Shown piece by piece: positions 16,348 to 28,872 of a DNA stretch of 64,000 nucleotides (its first letter is position 1; each line of letters starts with the position of its first letter). The translations under genes and the position numbers were made by a program. Source of the DNA: Amyelois transitella (taxonomy: Eukaryota > Arthropoda > Insecta > Lepidoptera > Pyralidae); NCBI RefSeq assembly GCF_032362555.1, contig NC_083507.1, positions 4,281,001 through 4,345,000 on the forward strand, written 5' to 3'. The notes beneath the pieces were generated by a model. That model searched no databases. It had not been told where the DNA came from and saw only the letters and a list, made by a program, of their open reading frames with translations.

Positions 16348-19300
16348 ATAAATTCTATTTTTAGATATAAATTAATATTTTTTTACTGATAGAGGTTGTC
16401 AAGTGCTCGCCTTTCTCGATATTTGCTTGGAGCTAACTTGTTTATTAAGATTCTACAGAAATGGAGTCTTATTATTCCAATATCTGTGGTAAGTAGAAAG
16501 TTTGGAGAGAGAAAGAGTCAAATCGATACTTTATCAAACCATCTAGTTCTCAAGAAGTCTCATAGAGGGCATTACTTGTTTTTCAACCAATGCACTGCAG
16601 TAACTGAAAACTGATATTTTGCATATAAATTGCCATGTACTCATTGCTACAAATAAATATAAATTTTGTGAATTTAAGGAATCACTAGGATAGGATTTCT
16701 CTGATTCCCACTGGAACAGGGGAAAACAATAGTGAAGTAGGAACATTTCTAACACAACCAAACAACACTCCTTGGTTACCTGTTGACTAATTCTTTTACT
16801 GGTTTAAGATACATTTATCTTGATGTGGAAAAGTGGAAAATCAGACATAAGTAACTAAAATTAGTTCCCAACTTCATTGATCCTCTATCAATTTAATGGC
16901 ATTGCATTACATGGTTACAAAAAGTAATCGAGCTTTTCACGGTTTATAAAAAAATAAGCAGTCATGTGACGGTTTATAAAAGAAATTGTTAAAAATAGTC
17001 AAATTAGTACAGACAGACTTGGTCAAATGCTACCATAGTCCACCGTCGCCTTTACAAAAACCTAATTAGCACAGCAGTAATCAATAACATAAACTCTCCT
17101 TCTTTGAAGTCGGTTAAAAACATTATTGAGGTACAAAATACCTGCACAAAAGAGTCTGGAATAAATACATAATATAATCACGGCTCTATGCCTTGCAAGG
17201 TAGACAGAGCCACAGTCTCGAAAAGACTGAAATGCCACGTTCAGCTGCAAGCTTTGATTGAATTGGGATTCAAATAATGACAGATTGCTAGTCCATCCCG
17301 TACATGAAGAATCCTAAGTTCATTAGCCTTTCCCTTATTCGCCTTTAACGACATCTACATATTTGGTTGATATGGAGTAGTCCTTTTTAAAATGCCGGCA
17401 ACCACACGACTATAATATGTATGTAGTTACCTGTATCAAATAGCAGGTGCCCATCGGCGCGACCTGTGTTTACATTAAATTCGAAAACCCAATCCTGAAA
17501 ACATATCGCCAAAATAATGCTTAAGCTTATCAAAAAAAAATGTATGTAGTTATACCGAAAGAGCAATATAATCTTAAGGCTTTGTTTTTTAAAGAAACCT
17601 TTAGAACGAAGAATGATCTAATTTTTTAAACATCCATCTATTTTTTGTGCTTACATTCTTTCTCTTAGCCAAGCGTTATGAGGTTTAACTACCTAGGAAT
17701 GCAAGGGCGGAGCGGGATCTATGGAATGCTGGCGTCTTTTTTTTTGTTTATCATTCCTCATCTTGATACAAAGAATTTTAACAAACTCTAAACGAATCTT
17801 TATTCGTTTTCAATGTTTACGCTTTTTATTATGTATTGGTTGATAGATAAAAAAAGAACTTTTATAATAAGTATTTATGGCTAATTTAGATTAGAGGTTC
17901 AAAGTATACGCTTCCGTCATTCAGGAATCTTGAATTACATGAACTACCTAGTTATTTGCCGCCAACTTGGACCAGGCGTACACTTTAAATTTTCACAAAA
18001 TTGTGCATATTGCAAGAACTACTTGACCATAATTAAAACAAAAAATGTTTTTTACGCCCTAAATTGATTGGTACTACTTCACTGTCTTTTTTCGCTTAGT
18101 CAATAAAAGCAAGTTTAACTAAGTATTCGATCAAATATATTCAAATTAAGCTTGACTTTAAAGTCAAATATATTAAATAAACTACTAGTTGTTTGAAGCG
18201 AACTTTAGACATTGCAAACACTTTTGACTTTTACAATTTTAAAATTATAAATATCCCAAAAACTACTTAACCAATTTTGATGCCGTGGGGCAGTTGAGCT
18301 TAAAAGTCTACGTAGGTATAATTTTAAATTTCATCAAAATCAGACCAACGGTTCTAAAGTTATCGCGTTACAAACATACATAAGTGCATAGGTACAAAAA
18401 TGTAATTTTAATCGTAATAAAACAGAGCTAAAAGAATCAGAATTATAAATTATATGCATTAAAGATGCATAATTATTTGGCAAAGGGTAAAGTTTTATAA
18501 AGTAGGTAGCTATTAAAGCACTAAGAAAGCGCGTGCAAAGGTACCGGTTGTTTGAGACTTGCGAGCAATAGGCCGAGAGGCTAGATTCTTGACAACATAC
18601 CTTTAATGGTATATGGCCTGAGCCAATTACTAACTATAGCGATGTAAACAACTACTAGAATGCAAGAACACATTCACAGTATCGTATAAATTAGTACCTA
18701 TCTGTGTCTATGCACACGCACGTATGTATTAGGTACCTACTAAAGCCTAAGACTGAAGCAGAATACCGATTGTAATGTAACAATTTTTTAACCATTAAAC
18801 AAAGTCCGCATATCTGGATTAAGTATTACTATTAATTTTATTAAAAGTGGACGTAAGATGTAAAAAGCTTTAGATTCAGATAAAATCTATTTAACAAAAC
18901 AGAAGGATCAAAGAGGCAGCGAAGCGAAGTCAAGAGCGCTATTTCTTGGAATCGGGCGATTCAATGCAAGGCGCCTCAAACGACGCGATATCCTGCAAAG
19001 CCGGTTCCAAATTCTCAATGCAAAAAATGAACCTGAATTGCAAAACTTTCGCTTGTGTGTGAATGATAAATGTGCCGGGACACCGATTAAAAATTACTTT
19101 ATTATTTTTATTAACACCGACCCTTCGCTCTGTAATATAAAACTATACCTAGCGTTTTAAGCATTGTATAATAGTGTCTTTCAATGTGTCTATTTAAACA
19201 TGATTTAAATTTTGCTAAACTTCCCAATTAGATAAGTATTAGGTAGTATGAAATTTATCTTACATATGTATATACCTACCTTAAATAAATAAAATTTGCT

Positions 19301-20570
19301 TTTGCAAAAAAAAAATTATGGCACCTAAGACCATGCACCAAATCTAAGTAATTGTAGAGGTTTAAATATTAGTAGGTAGGTATAATAATAGTACATTATT
19401 GTAAACCATTTTATTGTTTGCACATTGCTTTAGTTATAACTCCCTGATATGAATATGTCTTAACAGGTAATTAATTAAGTACCTTTTAAAGCTATTACTT
19501 ATATGCAAATTTTGCCTGGACAGGAAATACCAGTCTTTAAAGTCAGTCAGGAGAGCTTGGTGTCTTACTTACTTACTCAGTGGTGCTGGCAAGTACTCGC
19601 TTACGTAGTCGTCAATGACTCAACGGTGGCGTGATGTTGTTTAAATGTAGGTACTTACTTTACCTACCTATGTACTATATCTGCATTTAATTTGTAATAT
19701 AGGTACGAACAATGACCGATCATGCAACTATTTGCACAAACAACTCATAGAGGCATTAAGATATTTACGATATTTATTAGGTTCCTTAATAACTACTTTC
19801 TTGTTGATTCCTCTTCTCTTAACACAATAATGTAAGCTCTTTAAACCTACACCGCTGGAATGAGGAGATTTCCAACGGCGTGTTGTTTGTTGAATGTTTC
19901 AAAATTTTATTAAAATAACGTTCATTTATAGTCTAGTTTATTATTTCTAGTGTAGTTTATTATAGGTTCTTGTTACTTATTTCATATGTGTTCGCGGTTA
20001 GTTTTACTGGATAAAGGGAGGTTTCGCCAATTGCTCTGCCAGTATGGACGGCAATGGAGGTACCTATAACTATTTAAACTTCCTTTTTGGTTCATATTCG
20101 CATTCGTTGGTTGCCATGTAGAACGGACAAGTAAGTAGGTACCCTATTGTTTCGGAATCAACGTTAGAAAAAAAGTCAAAAAAAATTACATATGTATCTT
20201 GAATGTTCCGCATCACTCGCAATAATGTCATCACGTCGTCGCCCGGCCGGAATAAACAGGGTAACGCAGAAATAAAGATCATCGCATACGGACAGGCGAG
20301 TAGGACCTACTTGTCCTGCATAACGAGTCGCACCAAATGTTTCTTCTTAATTGAACCAGCGCACCGCATGGTCGGCGCCTTTGTCCAAAGTCAAAGGTTT
20401 GGGCTGTTGGCGTCGCTGAAGGGCCTTTTGTTATTTAAAAGTCGGAAGATCAAAATATGAGATCTTACTCATTACAATATCATAATGAACTTCTATTCCA
20501 CAATACTAATTAATTTTTAAACAATAAATACATAGGTACATGTAAATACTACCTACTTCGTCAAGAACCT
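16348..20570. other. Gene-free region downstream of EMG1
   Basis: AT-rich DNA holding the EMG1 3' end, a SINE-like copy (17171-17408) and diverged Helitron-like repeat around 18000-18380 (AAAAACTACTTAACCAATTT ... CATCAAAATCAGACCAACGG). The short open frame at 16396-16614 has no recognisable product. No gene supported. Confidence 0.55.
17171..17408 (-). mobile_element. SINE-like family A, minus copy
   Basis: Reverse complement of the family: TTGCAAGGTAGACAGAGCCA, AGACTGAAATGCCACGTTCA, then a degenerate middle, ending near the reversed head GCCGGCAACCACACG. Confidence 0.7.
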
Positions 20571-20770
20571 AATTGCTATTCAGGCGTGTCGAGGGCACGA
20601 GAAGGGGCTCGCCACAAGCTGCATTGTATGTAGATGTAAGCGTGCATGCAACGGCTTAGCTCCATGATTCTATTCGCTCGCCATATTAGGATCATGGATG
20701 TGCGTGACAAAACGAATGTGTGCGCTGCGCAGGCGCGTTGTGGCGCACGGAACGCCGACAATGGCAGAGC

Positions 20771-20786
20771 CAGACCGAGCGGCGTC
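20771..20786 (-). promoter_or_regulatory. Candidate Schnurri/Mad/Medea silencer element 1
   Basis: Minus strand GACGCC-GCTCG-GTCTG, an exact match to GRCGNC-N5-GTCTG. In Drosophila the GRCGNC half binds Mad, the GTCTG half binds Medea, and the fixed 5-bp spacer lets them recruit Schnurri for repression. Confidence 0.65.
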
Positions 20787-20817
20787 GGTGCGCAGCCCGC
20801 CACTGCGCCCGCGCCGC

Positions 20818-20833
20818 CAGACCGTTCGGCGCC
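20818..20833 (-). promoter_or_regulatory. Candidate Schnurri/Mad/Medea silencer element 2
   Basis: Minus strand GGCGCC-GAACG-GTCTG, exact consensus, 47 bp from element 1 and in the same orientation. The GGCGCC half also fits the Brinker site GGCGYY, so self-regulation is conceivable. Confidence 0.65.
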
Positions 20834-21395
20834 TACGCTCACAAAGGACTCATTGTATTCCATGCCGTCCAATTCTATACAAGGAACCCTCAGCCTCTTG
20901 GGTTTTTACATCGAAATTCCTGATAACAGAATGACACTCAAACAATGGGTTTCCGTCCTTTTATTGGCACCTTGTTTTTTGTCGCACCTTTAAATGGACC
21001 TACCTACTACATTCTTAATAAAATCAGAACCTGTTCAGATCAGCAAAAGATTTTTGCCGCATCCCAATTTAAATTTATTTATATTCCGCTGTTCGCATAG
21101 CCATTCAAGTTATTTTTTGTTATCTACAATACCCAACTGGTTTGCCGCCTATTACTTACAACAACCTGCCGTTTTGTCTTATACTTGTTCGCACAAACTG
21201 TTTTATTAATTTGATAAGTAGGTACTGTTATTTGTTCGTCATTAAAGTCATTATATAATTGAACGACATATTAAGTTTATTTATTAAATAAAGTATATGG
21301 ATAATTACCTAATATTAATTTATTAGGTAGTATGTTCCATTAAGTTTTACGCATTATACGTAGTAAATAATGAAAAAGACCATTAATCCATAATA

Positions 21396-21537
21396 ATATT
21401 ATGAATGTGAATGTGTGTTTGTATGTCCGTCTTTCACGTTGTACCATGACATATTGCATACATTGTGTGTGAGGAGTACGGAGAAGGACATAGGGTACTT
21501 TTCACGCCTGTGGAGCTGAAGGCGGAAGCAACTTAGT
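21396..21537 (+). mobile_element. Degenerate short Helitron-like element
   Basis: AATATTATGAATGTGAATGT ... GTCCGTCTTTCACG ... GAAGGCGGAAGCAACTTAGT resembles in order the 180-bp Helitron at 63110-63289, with a decayed CTAGT end. Confidence 0.45.
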
Positions 21538-22701
21538 TTTTTTTAAAAAATAGATAATAAAACAATACAAACCCTAAGATAAACTAAAATGAAATCTAAT
21601 CTTCCCTGTGTTCCTGGTATAAATTTAATTGTTTTGATAACTTTTTTGGACAATTTCAGATGAGTTGACAACGCCACGGTTTCTTTGAAGTCTGTGAAAA
21701 AGACATTTGATGGTCAAAGATGCACTCCGGGCTTCTTTCCAGAACTGTGATGATGTAACCTGGACTTACGCCGAGAGGAAGAAGAAGATATTAAATTGTA
21801 GTGGGTAGATTATTTCACCTAATTTGATGCACCTCTTGAAAACATGGATAGGTTAGGCCTACGCCATATTATATGTATAGATATGCCAAACGAGGCGCGG
21901 TGAAGTGCGGCGGACGCCCACGATGTGGTGGCGGAGGCGCGGCGGGCAGCGAGCTCAAACAGGTTTCCTCTCACCGACGACCACGCCGCGTTCACCGGTT
22001 GCTGCTTAATAACTACTACTTGTGTGAAACTCGCATTTCCACCTCACTCAACTCTTATACGTACTTACCCAACGACAGATTTACGACTTAACAGTACTAA
22101 AAATTTGATTTACCAATTTAGAATTGATTGTGTAAAAACGCTTACTTACCTTTAATGTCTATGCGACGCTTAGTTTCATCAAGTTGTTTATGACTAGGTA
22201 GGTATTCTACTGAAGATACTAGAACATCGCCGAATGGTGAGTCCTATAACATTAGTAGGTAAGTTAAATATTACCCTACCCTGATGGTTTTTAAATCACA
22301 AAAACTACATAAAATCAGTGCCTTTTCATTTCGATTCTCACGTTTTCTAGTAGGTACCTACCTCAATTCTTAGCATACCGGCTGGCAAAACAGAGTCTCG
22401 AATGCAGCTCGAATGATGTCAACTCAGCGAAATGTTATCTACATCCGCCTGTGGCGACGTCCCTGCCTGATGATATAATTGTATTGTGATTATCATGTCA
22501 TGTGATATGTGTACGTGCATTGGAGCATTCAATAAAAAGATTCGCGTAAACAACGGGCAATCGCTTGTGAAATTCCTATTGATAAGATTAGATATTCTGT
22601 GATATTGAAGGTCGATTAGTTATAGGAATCGAATCTTATCAAAGCATACAGAAATAGAAATTAACGATGACACATTGGAAAATATTATAAAGGAATCGAT
22701 C

Positions 22702-22940
22702 AATGCCGTGTGGTTCGCGGCACTTTAGAATAGGACTTCTCCATCTCTTTCCCAGTGATGTCGTATAATGTGACTTAGGGATAAGCTAATAAACTTTGAA
22801 TTCGTCTTGTAGGCGATGTGCTTGTTGTAACTTGTTGTTGTTGTTGCACTATTTGAATCTCAATTCCATCTTAAAGCCCTACAGCTGAACGTGGCCTTTC
22901 AGTCTTGTCAAGACTGTTGAGGGAAGGGATATGTGATGGA
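22702..22940 (+). mobile_element. SINE-like family A copy with TTG expansion
   Basis: Head ATGCCGTGTGGTTCGCGGCA, then diverged family sequence with a local TTGTTGTTGTTG expansion near 22830-22845, and the family 3' words CTGAACGTGGCCTTTCAGTC. Confidence 0.7.
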
Positions 22941-24344
22941 TAGAAGTGATACCTCTATGTGAGGAAATATAAAGTGCCTATTTATAAGCGAAGAATTTAC
23001 ATATGTACATATATAGGGTACGAACTTAGATTTTTATTTGGAAATTAATCGATTATTAAGTAAGTAATTTTGTAGGTGTTATTTTAACTTTCATACATAT
23101 GTAGGTAGGTACATATTATGTCTCAGTGACAAAACGTGGGTGTTGATCATTGCAAATGTTTTGCGGATCAAAATAGACGGTTGAATTGGCCGGTCATGGC
23201 AAACTGACTTGGCGCCACCACCTGGCACGCCTCCATTCTTGCACAATACCAGTGGCGCGCTCTCTTTAGGATTACAGGTTCTTAGAAATCTAATGTGTAT
23301 CTTGTGTTCAGGCAAAGTTTCGTTCTTAGCAAGTGATAATTTGTTTAGAAAGAAAAAAAAATCTGCTTATCTGTCATCTAAAAGAGAAAACATTTTATGA
23401 AAGACTGGCTAGTATAATATGTACTTAATCCATTTAAAAAATATATATGATTATTTAAGAATAATAAGCTCATTTTTATGTCAAGGTTTACCTCTTCATT
23501 CCTTGCTTGTTCCATCAGTGGAAAATGGTAAACTATCTCAGTAAAAAACGTTAATATTGTATTACAATTTCAAGTGCCGCCTAAAAGCGGAAGAAGGACT
23601 AATGATAAAGGCCCTTCCAAGCATCGTGTTTGTATCGTTGGTAGGTATTATAATGAATTTTGGCATGGTCATCTAGCGGTTGTGTAGTTTAAAGATTTAA
23701 TACGCATAATACATACGTACAGACATCATATCTATAGACAAAGGGACAGACGCGCTAAGTGACTTTGCTTTGTAAGTGATGTAGTGAAGTGATTAAGTAA
23801 CACAGTATTTCATATTGGCAAGCCAATAGCTACTTAGTTGATAACGCGTTCCGACTCACGTAGGCAATTCTATGTAATACCTAGTACCTACCTAATATTT
23901 ACTATAGCGCGATCGGTTGCTTTGCTGGCAATTCATCGTAATTGCTTATTCATGAGCAAGCAATAGCACTAATCATGTACTTGTGCGAAACGATCAAATA
24001 ACTGTTTGTTACTCACATCTGCGCATAATCAGTAGTAATCGGGCTCAATGAAACGATGCGTAGCATGCAGGCGTGTCAGTTTTATTGGGTCTTGCTTTAT
24101 GCCTTTAAAGCGAGTGCTATTGCTTTGCTAGGAAAATTTAATTGCTTAAAACTAAACATTTAAAACTTATTATTTTCCAATATGTCTTATTCATAAGTTA
24201 AATTTTTAATGTTAAAACAGTCCTCTAAATATTAAGAAGTTTATTTATTAATTGGTATTTTCTAGTGCTAGTGCACTAGGAAATGTCGATCATGATACCG
24301 AAAAGTCAATAATATTACATACTTACGTTTTTCTAGAATCCCTT

Positions 24345-24564
24345 TTACATGTTATGAAAGCAGGCTAAAGAAATGACTGGTCTCAGAAGAAAAAATAATT
24401 TTATTTGCTTTCCTTTTTATTTTGGTTGACTGGAAGAAATCGCAATTGGGATAAGTCCGGCATACATGTTCTTTAAAATACAAGTTCTGGCCGGGATTCA
24501 AACCCGGAACCAACTGTGTCACAGAACTCACAGACAAGCGCACTACCGCTGCGCCACAGAAGCC
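24345..24564 (-). mobile_element. SINE with tRNA-like head
   Basis: On the minus strand the head reads TCTGTGGCGCAGCGGTAGTG (A-box-like TGGCGCAGCGG) and, 45 bases later, GGTTCCGGGTTTGAATCCCG (B-box-like). It continues into unrelated body sequence. A true tRNA gene is unlikely, because the anticodon arm does not fold and a second copy of the same head occurs at 55197-55262 with the same kind of body. Confidence 0.65.
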
Positions 24565-25627
24565 AGAGGTAGACCAGAGAGTGGAGTAAGATGTTCACAA
24601 TGCTTTGGGTCAAAAAGTATTTGGTTCGCTTTTTATTCCGCTTCCTTTGTCATTTCTATACCTACTTACAACACAAAAGAGCAATTTCAAACATACGAGT
24701 ATGAATATCTAGATTACTGCTATCTCCGTCTATATTTAGCGGTGATATAACCAAAACAAGCGAATGTTCGCCGGTGAATGACTGCTAAATAGATTCTCAA
24801 ATATCGTGTGGTGAGTAAAGAACGTTGCGCTGAAGCCTTTGCATTGCGCACGTGACTTCTTCAGTCTTCACGCGGTTCCTTTGTTACTCACTGCTGTCAT
24901 ACATCGTCATATCTATTTACTCATGCATACCCGAACCGAACAATCAATTTGAAATGGTTTATTCAAAGGTATTCAGTACTTATGTAGAACAACTTTGCTA
25001 TATTAATTGGTCTTTCATTAAGTATTGTTTTTCATTATTTTACAAAACGGCATTTAAGTAATTTTGCCATTTATAGGTATCTAATGGTATAAAAACGTAA
25101 TGGTTAGAAACAAGCCCCATTTCAATGATATGCGCAATAACGCTCACTTATTGATAGCGTTTGACCCTCGAACCTTGTATTAGATTAGGATGGTGTTTGT
25201 TATAATGTATGACGCATTCTCATTGCAAATCGAAAACTGAAATGAGCAGATGCGAGGGCAAAAGATCTCGGTTCATGAAAAACAACCACTGCTCGAAAAA
25301 GTACTTAAAAGGACTAAAAAAATCAAATCCTAATAAACGTAGCTTACGGGTTTAAAAATATAATGAAACAGGTGAGTTTGTCCTATTGCTTTGCCTGGCT
25401 ACGAATGTCTACGAAGTTAAGTAAGTACTTGTTACAATGAAAGTTAAAAAGTTTGTAATAAGTACTATTTATTTCGAATGAGGTGAAAATGATTGAATAA
25501 ATGGTATATTATTTGTCTTCTTTTTTTAAATGTAGGTCATATTATAAAGGAATAATTTTGAGCATATTGAGGAAGTTCTTACAGAAAATAGACACGACTT
25601 GAACATTCGTACTGTAAGTAGACTGTA

Positions 25628-25697
25628 GACTATAGTAAGTAGGTATACATAATCACATCTCAAAAGATGTGATGATGTATACCTACTTATTATAGTC
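25628..25697. ncRNA. Candidate miRNA-like 70-nt hairpin
   Basis: GACTATAGTAAGTAGGTATA... pairs with ...TATACCTACTTATTATAGTC, and the inner TCACATCT/AGATGTGA closes on a CAAA loop, giving about 33 paired positions with one or two mismatches. Length and loop are like a pre-miRNA, but the pairing is nearly perfect and the arms contain the common word GTAGGTATAC, so a small inverted repeat is equally likely. Confidence 0.35.
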
Positions 25698-26614
25698 TCT
25701 CCATAATGATAAGCTATTTTATCAACGTGGTAAAGCTGAATGACATAGGTACACAAACTTTCCTTTCTCTCTGATCTACCTATAAGCGAATAAGATCATT
25801 TGTTCAAGTCTTTCCCGAATCGATGATACAAAACAAAATCTTTTTGGCCAGGTGCATGACCTTTTGACTTGCACTTGTTGTTGCATGAGGTCCTTTCTTT
25901 TGCAGATTATAGAAAGCTTTAGTATCAGACTAAACTTTTCTTTCAAAAACTTGACATAGGATTTGGGCTTTCCCTGCAGTGGTAGAAAGCTTATTCATGT
26001 CTTGAATGAGGCTCAAATTTATGTGAGCTAGTCTGTGGCGAGATGACCAGTCGCCTGCAAACCGGTTGCTAGCGACCGGACGTCTGGCCACCATCGCCTA
26101 GTGATAATGCTAATGGTATCTACTTAATTTAAATGAATCTTGGTAACATATGTATGTATATTGATTTAAAGTTTTTCTATTTAAGTAAAACTGTACAAGC
26201 GTTACATACTTATTATTTAGTAGTGATGAAAATAAAGTTGTAGAGTATGTAGTGTAGTGTTAGGAAAATTACTTCGTGTTAAAATAAATTATGTTTTTAT
26301 AATTGCATAATCCGTCCGATATTTGGTAAGAAAGAAACTCGTTATTGATCAAGAAACACGACAGAATATATCTATTCTGTCGATTGCCGCAAAAGTTTTC
26401 CGCGATTTGCACAAACAGGATGCTGATACGTTTATCTTGAGCGGGTTGGTATCGCTGACGTTAGGTACCTGACACTGACACTCGTATAGTACCTACCTAC
26501 TGGCTATCTGCATTACAAGACAAAGAGATCACTGTAAAAAATAACCTCTCCTCCCCAGGGTAGTTTTATATTGTTGTATGTAAACGTTTTGTATGAAACA
26601 ATATGGAACTATCT

Positions 26615-26692
26615 CGTCACGTCTGTATACCTTGCGGGGTAGACAGAGCCAATAGTGGTGAGAGACTGAAAGGCCACGTTCAGGTGTTCAGG
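26615..26692 (-). mobile_element. SINE-like family A fragment
   Basis: TCACGTCTGTATACCTTGCG then GGGTAGACAGAGCCAATAG and GAGACTGAAAGGCCACGTTC: the reversed 3' third of family A. Confidence 0.65.
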
Positions 26693-28531
26693 TGTTTTAC
26701 TAACCCTCAAATTTATAAACTAGATCTACCTAAAAGTAGGTATGAGATAAATTAACCAGAACAAAATGTAGGGAAATTTAATGTCTTTAATTTTTTCTCT
26801 CTTTCTTATGGTTTACTTCATTAGCACTTATAACATGAAATGTTAAGTAAGTAGTAGGTACCTACATTTTAACCAAATCAATAATTCAATTAATTTTAAA
26901 AACATTAAACTAAAAATTACATAATTGATTTTTGATTTAAAATATATAGGTATATAAAGTAACAAATAACTATATTTGTGGAGCTGCATTACAGTGGGAA
27001 TACTGTGTGGGGATACTGTATTCAGTAGATAATATTTGTTGATTGATTTCGGCTTAAAAACCCGTAGAAACAATAATTGTGTTTTTCATATTTAAAAAAA
27101 GTTTTTAATCAAAAAATAAAACAGTAATAAAGTAAATGCTAGTAATTTTTTTGATAAGTAGGTAGGTACCTTCATTAGGTAATGCAAAAAAAAATATGCT
27201 TAGGTAAACTTCTACAAAGTTCTACTCATTGAAACATTAGACCTACATTCGGGATTTTTTCTATCGACTCTATGACGAAATATTGATGTAAAAATAGTAA
27301 TGCAGTGAATCATCTAAACGACAAATTAAAAAGGCTTAATTAGCTGATGTAGGCGTCTTAAGCGAACTTCATTTTGCTTAAAATTAAACGAAGTAAGAGT
27401 ACTTATCTGCATTGTAAAAAATCAGTCGAAGTAATAATTGTCTTAACATCTTGTTAGTACCTGACTGATTACATAGTATAGATTCCATACAGTGATAATG
27501 TTGTTATGCTCAAGTCAAGTTCTAATTAAGTTTGCGATGTTCATTGATGAAAACACTATTGGTTCATTTGCTGACGCTATCAAATTAGATTATTAGAGCA
27601 CTGGAACATTTGGAACGCACAAAGTCCTTTACGTCAAGCATGAACAAGTCTAGTTAAAATTAGTACCTATCTATTCATTTAATAGAGTTTATCCCATATT
27701 TATTACTAAGCAGGTAGAAATGAATAAAATTATATCAGTATTTTGTTAAAGTAATATACAGAAGGGTCGATGCCAGACTGGCAAACAACTGTAAAAGGTG
27801 TTTAAAACCATATTACTAAAATGCTGTTTTAGTAGAATCCTGGGTTTTAAGAATAAATGGAGATGCATTGTGTAAATTGTGACATCAGAAAAAAATGTTA
27901 CATACGCCTTTAATTTAAAGTTTGAATAGTAAACCTATACCTACCTTTATAACAGTATTAATTATAATACTTATTAAAATAATCTTACAAAAGTAGAAAA
28001 GGAATAGGTATACGTAGATCCTAAAAATAAATCGTCGACCAGACACCAGGTAGTCAACAGAATTCCTTTCAACATTTTATCCTGGTTTTATCCAATTTAT
28101 GAATTTCCTACGTCAATCGAGGCTCTAACGAAGCAGCGGACAGTCCATTAAGATCCGACAGAGCCACCATTGATACAGTTATCATTGCTACGATCTCAAG
28201 AGATATATAATGTAGCTCAAACTGGTCCCCATTTGGGTGATGCTTGAAACGCACGTGTGCTTAACACTTGGCTTTGCCGTATTCCATATGCATTGAAATA
28301 TAAACTTAATTTCATTGCCTAAAGAATTCAAATTGTACAAATGTTGCCTGGATATAAGATATTTCCTTCAATAAGTGTCGGTTGACGGCGAGATGTACTT
28401 ACTACAACTGTGGGGTGTTGTTTAAAATTGTTGCTTATTCAATAGCAATAAGATTGTAGATTTGTAGTTAGGTTTGGTCGTTGGGACATTAGTGAATTTC
28501 TCGAGTGTTGTTGGTATGGCGATCAGGCAGC

Positions 28532-28547
28532 GGCGTCGATGCGTCTG
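28532..28547 (+). promoter_or_regulatory. Candidate Schnurri/Mad/Medea silencer element 3
   Basis: GGCGTC-GATGC-GTCTG, an exact consensus match. Confidence 0.65.
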
Positions 28548-28574
28548 TGCCTCTGATTAGCTCATTTTACGACC

Positions 28575-28590
28575 GGCGGCCGTTTGTCTG
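28575..28590 (+). promoter_or_regulatory. Candidate Schnurri/Mad/Medea silencer element 4
   Basis: GGCGGC-CGTTT-GTCTG, an exact consensus match, same orientation as element 3. Confidence 0.65.
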
Positions 28591-28872
28591 TTCGATATAC
28601 AGAAATATTTTATGTTCGATGCTTCCTATTCCTATGTTTCAATTGATAATATTATATGTAACAGGTTCTTAGTTTAACCACGATAGATATTTATTATATT
28701 ATACACACAGAACCTCTGCAAAAGAATAACAGTGAAATCGACTGTAGCTCGTAAGCTTTCGTGGGCCATGCTACGAGATTTTTTGCTGAATATTTATAAT
28801 TTACCAGCAAATTTTTTAGAGTTCTGTATTTTAAAGTTTTCATAGAATATTTTGTTGAAATTTTCCTTTCAA

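Larger units (their letters stand above)
20575..20880. promoter_or_regulatory. GC-rich island with two Mad/Medea silencer consensus sites
   Basis: About 300 bp of clearly higher GC than its surroundings, 16 kb upstream of brinker. It contains two exact reversed matches to GRCGNC-N5-GTCTG (20771-20786 and 20818-20833). Several overlapping open frames here on both strands reflect only the high GC. I read it as a candidate brinker enhancer/silencer module. Confidence 0.6.
20881..28500. other. Gene-free region, part of the brinker upstream domain
   Basis: Contains a degenerate Helitron (21396-21537), a second GC-rich patch (21890-21990, no silencer consensus), SINE-like copies (22702-22940, 26615-26692), a tRNA-like SINE head (24486-24564), a miRNA-like hairpin (25628-25697) and many GTAGGTA words. 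No coding gene recognised. Confidence 0.55.
28501..28600. promoter_or_regulatory. GC-rich island with two silencer consensus sites
   Basis: A short GC-rich stretch (about 28527-28592) 8.1 kb upstream of the brinker start. It holds two exact plus-strand GRCGNC-N5-GTCTG sites 43 bp apart. Confidence 0.62.

Noticed and set aside
16396-16614. 72-codon frame just after EMG1
   Set aside because: EMG1 is complete at 16347; this frame has no similarity and no splice link to it.
20576-20993. Overlapping open frames of 67-115 codons on both strands
   Set aside because: They arise from the GC-rich composition of the silencer island; no homology, splice sites or codon pattern support them.
24486-24564. 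Functional tRNA gene
   Set aside because: A- and B-box-like words are present, but the anticodon arm and acceptor stem do not fold, and the same head recurs at 55197 attached to a SINE body.
26071-26086. AGCGAC-CGGAC-GTCTG as a further silencer site
   Set aside because: The first base differs from the consensus. Single-mismatch sites are expected several times per 64 kb; others at 42246, 44367 and 47490 were set aside as exact-site evidence for the same reason.
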